DNA of 5,751 nt from contig DEZY01000047.1 in NCBI GenBank assembly GCA_002365735.1, forward strand, positions 1-5,751, written 5' to 3'. The translations under genes and the position numbers were made by a program. Source of the stretch: Actinobacteria bacterium UBA3120. GTDB lineage: Bacteria; Actinomycetota; Actinomycetes; S36-B12. The notes under the pieces are model-generated. The model saw nothing but the letters and a program-made list of their open reading frames with translations. It was not told the origin of the DNA and did no database searches. Within the stretch, counting starts at the first letter, position 1. Each line of letters starts with the position of its first letter. Shown one piece after another: positions 1 to 3,448 of this stretch.

Positions 1-428
1 CGAAAGATCACTTCAAGGCCGCAATCAAGCTCGCACAGGGTCAGGTGTTAGTCGACGGAGTTGCCGTTCGCCCCGGACACCCAATGAAGTTGGCAGTTAG
101 CCAGGACAGAAAGTACCCGATCATTGGACTTCCCGGAAATCCGCTTGCGGCGGTTGTTGCGCTCATTACTCTGGCTCAACCAATAATTAGCAAAATGCTG
201 GGCCAGCAATTACCGGTCGGGGTGTCAATTCCTACCTCGCAGTCCCTCAAAGGCGGGAAGTCGGGCAGCCGCCTAGTGCCCGGGACCATCGAGAATCAGG
301 AATTTGTCCCTGCTTTGTACAGCGGATCGGCGATGTTGCGCGGGCTCAGCACTTCTACTGGATTCGCAATTGTCACAGCACCGGTTGAAGCAGGAAGCAC
401 GATTGAATTTCTGCCTCTTCCGGGGTAG
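1..428 (+). CDS. moeA: Molybdopterin molybdenumtransferase MoeA, C-terminal part (5' end outside window)
   Basis: MoeA inserts molybdate into adenylylated molybdopterin in the cytoplasm, the last step of basic molybdenum cofactor synthesis. The frame is open from the left edge (first full codon at base 3) and gives 141 codons to TAG at 426-428, about one third of a normal MoeA of roughly 400 residues. Two family motifs are visible: V-R-P-G-H-P, corresponding to the usual RPGKP, and G-L-P-G-N-P, which closes the MoCF-binding domain III. A helix with a conserved proline (A-Q-P-I-I) follows, and then the small beta-rich domain IV with an S-G-S-A-M-L-R-G-L segment in place of the usual QGSGML. 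The chain ends in a hydrophobic strand (I-E-F-L-P-L-P-G), as MoeA proteins commonly do. The catalytic residues of the N-terminal domains lie outside the window. The stop is 3 bp from the stop of the convergent nuclease gene. A GTG at 45 is internal and is not a start. A two-domain MoaB/MogA-like protein is less likely because domain IV is present. Confidence 0.9.
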   Translation, partial: KDHFKAAIKLAQGQVLVDGVAVRPGHPMKLAVSQDRKYPIIGLPGNPLAAVVALITLAQPIISKMLGQQLPVGVSIPTSQSLKGGKSGSRLVPGTIENQEFVPALYSGSAMLRGLSTSTGFAIVTAPVEAGSTIEFLPLPG

Positions 429-431
429 CAA

Positions 432-1265
432 CTACTCGCAGACAACTCCATCACGATCACGATCGATGTACCACGAATACTGCGAGTCAGTTCCTTTTAG
501 GTAAGGGCCAAAGCCCGCCTTAATCGCTGCGCCACAAGTGCCAAAACGAGGATCTGCTCCGGCTTGCGACGTACCCCCGCTTGGCGCAGTAAGTGTGGCA
601 GTCTTGGTCGACGCTCGTGGCGGAATCTTCATCCGTTCCGAGCAATTGGCCAAGATTCTGTCCAAACTCCTTTTTTCTCTGCTATCCACAGACAATCGCC
701 ACCGAAACTTAACCCCAATCCAGCTCTTCGCATACCGGCATCGATTCTGATTGGGCAACCATTGCGCCGGATCTCGCGCGCCCTTTGATCGATTGGAGCT
801 TGCGCTCACCGCGATCAAAGACAACGCGTATCCCAGATCATTGGCGTAACGTTGTCGCGTTCCACGATCCCAACGCCACGCGCCGGAATCCCACGCTTCC
901 TTCAAAGGGACGAAATGATCAATGTCGAAATTACTCGAATTGGTGGTGCTGACGCCGTCGAACTGGGAAACCCATTTACCATTCACAACTTTGCATCCGG
1001 ACACTTGACCAGACACCCGCTCCTGGATCAAAACTTCTTCACGCGTGTCACAACCATCAGCGTCAAGGTCGGACCAGTGGCTAAAAAGCGCGCGACTGTA
1101 ACCGGAAGTAGCTTCGCTCGAAACCGGTAGGGAGTTCAAAATTCGAATCGGATCAACTTTGGTAGCAGCCGACCCGACTGGCGCAAAGCCAAATGTTAAT
1201 GCTGCCATCACAACAGCAACAAGTGAAATGCGAACGCTGGACCTGCCACGCAACACCCCGGACAT
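432..1265 (-). CDS. Secreted HNH nuclease with C-terminal Excalibur calcium-binding domain
   Basis: The predicted protein (277 aa) is an exported, metal-dependent HNH nuclease of the DUF1524/GmrSD-C-terminal-like type common in actinobacteria. It starts at ATG 1265. Residues 1-34 form a Sec signal peptide: R6, R8 and R12, then a hydrophobic core at 13-30, with cleavage likely after A33 or A34 (G-S-A-A). The nuclease region spans about 55-210. It has S-D-L-D-A-D-G-C-D-T-R-E-E at 65-77, the core D-I-D-H-F-V-P-L-K-E-A-W at 114-125 with likely general base H117 and metal ligand D116, and S-N-R-S-K-G-A-R-D-P at 157-166 followed by W-L-P. A Ser/Thr/Ala/Gly-rich linker (about 218-237) leads to the Excalibur domain at 238-277, ending in D-R-D-R-D-G-V-V-C-E, the calcium-binding DxDxDG with its terminal Cys-Glu. 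Cysteines (72, 91, 176, 208, 244, 276) are even in number, which suits an exported disulfide-bonded protein. It lies 44 bp downstream of the acidic ORF and probably has its own promoter. DNA versus RNA preference cannot be read from the sequence. Confidence 0.88.
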   Translation of the reverse strand: MSGVLRGRSSVRISLVAVVMAALTFGFAPVGSAATKVDPIRILNSLPVSSEATSGYSRALFSHWSDLDADGCDTREEVLIQERVSGQVSGCKVVNGKWVSQFDGVSTTNSSNFDIDHFVPLKEAWDSGAWRWDRGTRQRYANDLGYALSLIAVSASSNRSKGARDPAQWLPNQNRCRYAKSWIGVKFRWRLSVDSREKRSLDRILANCSERMKIPPRASTKTATLTAPSGGTSQAGADPRFGTCGAAIKAGFGPYLKGTDSQYSWYIDRDRDGVVCE

Positions 1266-1270
1266 GACGA

Positions 1271-1300
1271 CCCCCCTGTGCCAAACTATAGCAAGGGGGG
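1271..1300 (-). promoter_or_regulatory. C6/G6 hairpin overlapping the ribosome-binding site of the nuclease gene
   Basis: Six G on the plus strand (1295-1300) and six C (1271-1276) form an inverted repeat with an 18-nt spacer. In minus-strand RNA this is CCCCCC, then UUGC, a loop, GCACA, then GGGGGG, which can add U-A and UGC/GCA pairs around one bulged C for about 10 bp. The 3' arm is the G-run five bases before the ATG at 1265, the only Shine-Dalgarno-like sequence there. No U-tract follows, so it is not a standard intrinsic terminator. Read-through RNA from glpD and the acidic ORF would contain both arms and could hide the ribosome-binding site. RNA from the -10 element in the loop would lack the C arm. 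The regulatory reading is inference. Confidence 0.4.
1285..1293 (-). promoter_or_regulatory. Candidate extended -10 promoter element for the nuclease gene
   Basis: On the minus strand, bases 1293-1285 read TGC-TATAGT: a TG-n motif directly attached to a hexamer one base away from TATAAT. No good -35 lies 17 bp upstream, which an extended -10 can tolerate. Transcription would begin near 1281-1277, giving a leader of only about 12-16 nt that still holds the G-run at 1276-1271 in front of the ATG at 1265. The motif is short and could be chance, but it sits in a 44-bp gap exactly where a promoter for the nuclease would be expected. Confidence 0.35.
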
Positions 1301-1309
1301 CTGGAGAAA

Positions 1310-1621
1310 TTAGTCTACGAGTGGAATCCGAATTTCCTCTTCACGCGACATTACGTTGGCATCAGTGTCGTAGACGGTCATGGTTTCGTCTTCGATTACC
1401 AATTTGCCGTCAGCATCAAGTACGTCGATTATTTCGTCCACTACTGAACCTTCAGGCCCGGTTGCGACAATTACTTCGTCTGCAACTGCGCCAACAACTT
1501 GATCATTTTCGTCGAGAATAATGTTAACCGAGAGGTCGTCTCCCACTTCGATTTCATTTGAATCAACAATCTCTTTTTCCACGATTCCCACTTTCATTGC
1601 TCCGGACCACTTAAGTGTCAC
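1310..1621 (-). CDS. Small, highly acidic protein of unknown function, translationally coupled to glpD
   Basis: I do not recognise this 103-aa protein. It is very acidic: 27 Asp/Glu against 6 Lys/Arg by my count. It has no cysteine, no signal peptide and no membrane segment. The sequence alternates short hydrophobic runs with acidic turns (for example V-V-D-E-I-I-D-V-L-D-A-D-G-K-L-V-I), which suggests a small beta-rich fold. The chosen start is GTG 1621, whose last two bases form part of the glpD TGA (a four-base GTGA overlap), so translation is probably coupled to glpD. An alternative start is ATG 1597 (M-K-V-G-I-V-E-K-E), and neither start has a well-spaced Shine-Dalgarno. G+C is about 46% (137 of 300 by hand count over 1321-1620), below the roughly 57-62% sampled in glpD; part of this follows from the many GAA/GAT codons. 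Its place in the glpD transcript suggests co-expression but does not give a function. The chance that it is not a real gene is small but not zero. Confidence 0.65.
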   Translation of the reverse strand: MTLKWSGAMKVGIVEKEIVDSNEIEVGDDLSVNIILDENDQVVGAVADEVIVATGPEGSVVDEIIDVLDADGKLVIEDETMTVYDTDANVMSREEEIRIPLVD

Positions 1622-3354
1622 ACCCTAGTGAGGCGAATATCTGGCACCCGATTCCGGGCTAACATGGCACCTGAATCATCAACGGCTGTGTGCGCTTCCC
1701 GCTCAGCAGCCACCCGATCTTGGTAGTGCGTCAGCTCAATCTGAATCCGCTGCTCGTCCCAGCCCAACTCAGCACCCATTATTTGGGCTACCTCCTCCGC
1801 AGCCGCTAACCCTTGGTCGGGAGTTTCAATGGACAGGTGGGTGCGCCTGGTGAGAATGTCATCAATATGGAGTGCCCCTTCGTGGGTTACCGCGTACAGA
1901 GCCTCGACCCGCAAATACCCCGGCCCACCGGCAACTTCACCAGCAATCGGCGCGGCCAGTTCTGGCCGGTATTTCAAGATCGAGATCAGCTCACCCACCA
2001 TCGACCCGTAGCGCTTGAGCAAGTGATCGACTCCCTCGGAGCTCACCCCAAAGCTCTTTGCATTCGCTTGCAACCGGGTTTGGGCCTCGGCCAAGTCGGT
2101 AGCACCAATCAAGGGGATATTTTCGGTATCAGAATTCGCCACTGTGTCAATGAGTCCTCGGCTTTGCAGATCAGCGATGGCAGCATTGACCGCGTCTTCG
2201 GCCATAACCCGATAGGTGGTGTATTTACCACCGGCAACCGTGGTGAACCCCGGAACAGTGGTTTCCACCGCGTGTTCCCGACTCAAATCACTGGTCGCAC
2301 CTTCCTTTCCCTTGATGAGTGGGCGTAATCCTGCGTATACGCCGTCAATGTCTGCAACCCCGAGCTCGACATTGAGCACTCGATTCACGTTTCGCAAAAG
2401 GTATTCAATGTCACTGGCACTGGCCGCCGGGTGATCAAGTCCTTGTTCCCACGGAGTGTCGGTTGTTCCAATCAACCAATGCGCCCCCCAGGTGCGGATA
2501 AACAAGACGCTGTCCTCGGCCCGAACGAAGACGGACACTTCTGAGTCGATCCGGTCCCGCGGAACCAAAATATGAACACCCTTTGATGCCTGTACAGAAA
2601 AATCTGAATGGCCACCAGCCATCTCTTGTAGCGCATCAGTCCACACGCCGGTCGCGTTAATCACTGTCTTAGCCGCGATGTGGAACTCATTCCCACTTTC
2701 AAGATCTTTCACGTCAGCGCCGTTGACCGCCCCAGTGTCATCATGTGAAAGGCGCACGACTTTCAACGCTGGCGCAACCACGGAACCATACGCGGCAGCG
2801 GTACGAACAAGTTCCAGTGTGTGGCGGGAGTCATCAACCTGCGCATCAAAAAATGAGATCCCGCCCACCAAGCTTTTGTGGTCGAGTCCTGGCGCCCGCG
2901 CAAGGACTTGCTTGCGACTTAAGTGTTTGTGACGTGGCACGGCACCGGCTCCACCGATTGTGTCGTACAGAAAAAGTCCCGCACCCATGTACGCGCGCTC
3001 CCACACCCGATGTTCAATGGGATAAATAAATTCAATGGGATGTACCAGATGCGGACAAAGTTTCTCCAACATCAGGCCACGCTCTTTCAATGCCTCGCGG
3101 ACCAAACCAAAATTAAATTGTTCTAAGTACCGCAGCCCGCCGTGAAAAAGCTTTCCAGATCGACTCGACGTTCCCGAGGCCCAATCTCGCATTTCAACAA
3201 GGGCCACACTCAATCCGCGTGAGGCAGCATCAAGTGCAGTTCCAGCGCCAGTGACACCGCCACCAATCACCAACAGATCAAATTCCGATTCAGCAAGTGC
3301 ACCCAAGGCACGCTCACGTTGGTTCGGGCTGAGAACTGACTTCCCTGGATCCAC
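1618..3354 (-). CDS. glpD: Aerobic glycerol-3-phosphate dehydrogenase, FAD-dependent
   Basis: GlpD oxidises sn-glycerol 3-phosphate to dihydroxyacetone phosphate at the inner face of the cytoplasmic membrane, passing electrons through FAD to the quinone pool. The 578-aa length is normal for the family. The FAD Rossmann motif G-G-G-V-T-G-A-G lies at 31-38, with E54 at the end of the second strand for ribose binding. Next come the family signature S-G-T-S-S-R-S-G-K-L-F-H-G-G-L-R-Y-L-E (60-78), F-F-D-A-Q-V-D-D (168-175), A-T-G-V-W (234-238), A-G-L-R-P-L (341-346) and G-G-K-Y-T-T-Y-R (375-382). A C-terminal DAO_C-type domain starts at about 405 and includes I-D-D-I-L-T-R-R-T. GTG 3354 is the first ATG/GTG start in the frame, which is open upstream to a TAA at 3429-3427; it leaves the expected 25-30 residues before the FAD strand. 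The stop overlaps the start of the acidic ORF. No glpK or glpF is visible. The gene is divergent from the hydrolase-ABC gene. Confidence 0.95.
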   Translation of the reverse strand: MDPGKSVLSPNQRERALGALAESEFDLLVIGGGVTGAGTALDAASRGLSVALVEMRDWASGTSSRSGKLFHGGLRYLEQFNFGLVREALKERGLMLEKLCPHLVHPIEFIYPIEHRVWERAYMGAGLFLYDTIGGAGAVPRHKHLSRKQVLARAPGLDHKSLVGGISFFDAQVDDSRHTLELVRTAAAYGSVVAPALKVVRLSHDDTGAVNGADVKDLESGNEFHIAAKTVINATGVWTDALQEMAGGHSDFSVQASKGVHILVPRDRIDSEVSVFVRAEDSVLFIRTWGAHWLIGTTDTPWEQGLDHPAASASDIEYLLRNVNRVLNVELGVADIDGVYAGLRPLIKGKEGATSDLSREHAVETTVPGFTTVAGGKYTTYRVMAEDAVNAAIADLQSRGLIDTVANSDTENIPLIGATDLAEAQTRLQANAKSFGVSSEGVDHLLKRYGSMVGELISILKYRPELAAPIAGEVAGGPGYLRVEALYAVTHEGALHIDDILTRRTHLSIETPDQGLAAAEEVAQIMGAELGWDEQRIQIELTHYQDRVAAEREAHTAVDDSGAMLARNRVPDIRLTRV

Positions 3355-3448
3355 GGACCCATCTTCGCAGGTCTGCCACGAATGCGTCGTTACGGTTCCC
3401 CAGAAACCACAGCGCGCAGCCCAGACTTATGCGACTTAGAGTGGGGCA
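3355..3448. promoter_or_regulatory. Divergent intergenic region between glpD and the hydrolase-ABC gene
   Basis: This 94-bp stretch must carry the promoters of two divergent genes unless one is read from further away. I find no convincing -35/-10 pair on either strand. The best-looking piece is the imperfect inverted repeat at 3394-3408 (listed separately). A short frame, ATG 3429 to TGA 3452 (M-R-L-R-V-G-Q), ends by overlapping the GTG start at 3449 in a GTGA arrangement, but it has no ribosome-binding site of its own. Confidence 0.5.
3394..3408. repeat. Imperfect 15-bp inverted repeat, possible operator
   Basis: GGTTCC-CCA-GAAACC: six-base arms with five of six positions complementary around a 3-base centre, midway between two divergent start codons. 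The size and position would suit a dimeric regulator acting on glpD, on the hydrolase-ABC gene, or on both. A repeat this short can occur by chance, and no second copy is seen in the region. Confidence 0.25.

Noticed and set aside
485..505. GGGC-CAAA-GCCC hairpin as terminator of moeA or of the nuclease
   Set aside because: It lies inside the Excalibur coding region, the stem is short, and no T-run follows on either strand.
1159..1521. Plus-strand open frame of 120 codons
   Set aside because: It runs antisense across the nuclease signal peptide, the 44-bp gap and the acidic gene, and its product is Arg/Leu/Gln-rich with no family resemblance. It looks like a shadow.
1813..2328. Plus-strand open frame of 171 codons inside glpD
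   Set aside because: It is entirely antisense to a strongly conserved GlpD coding region; its product has no recognisable motif.
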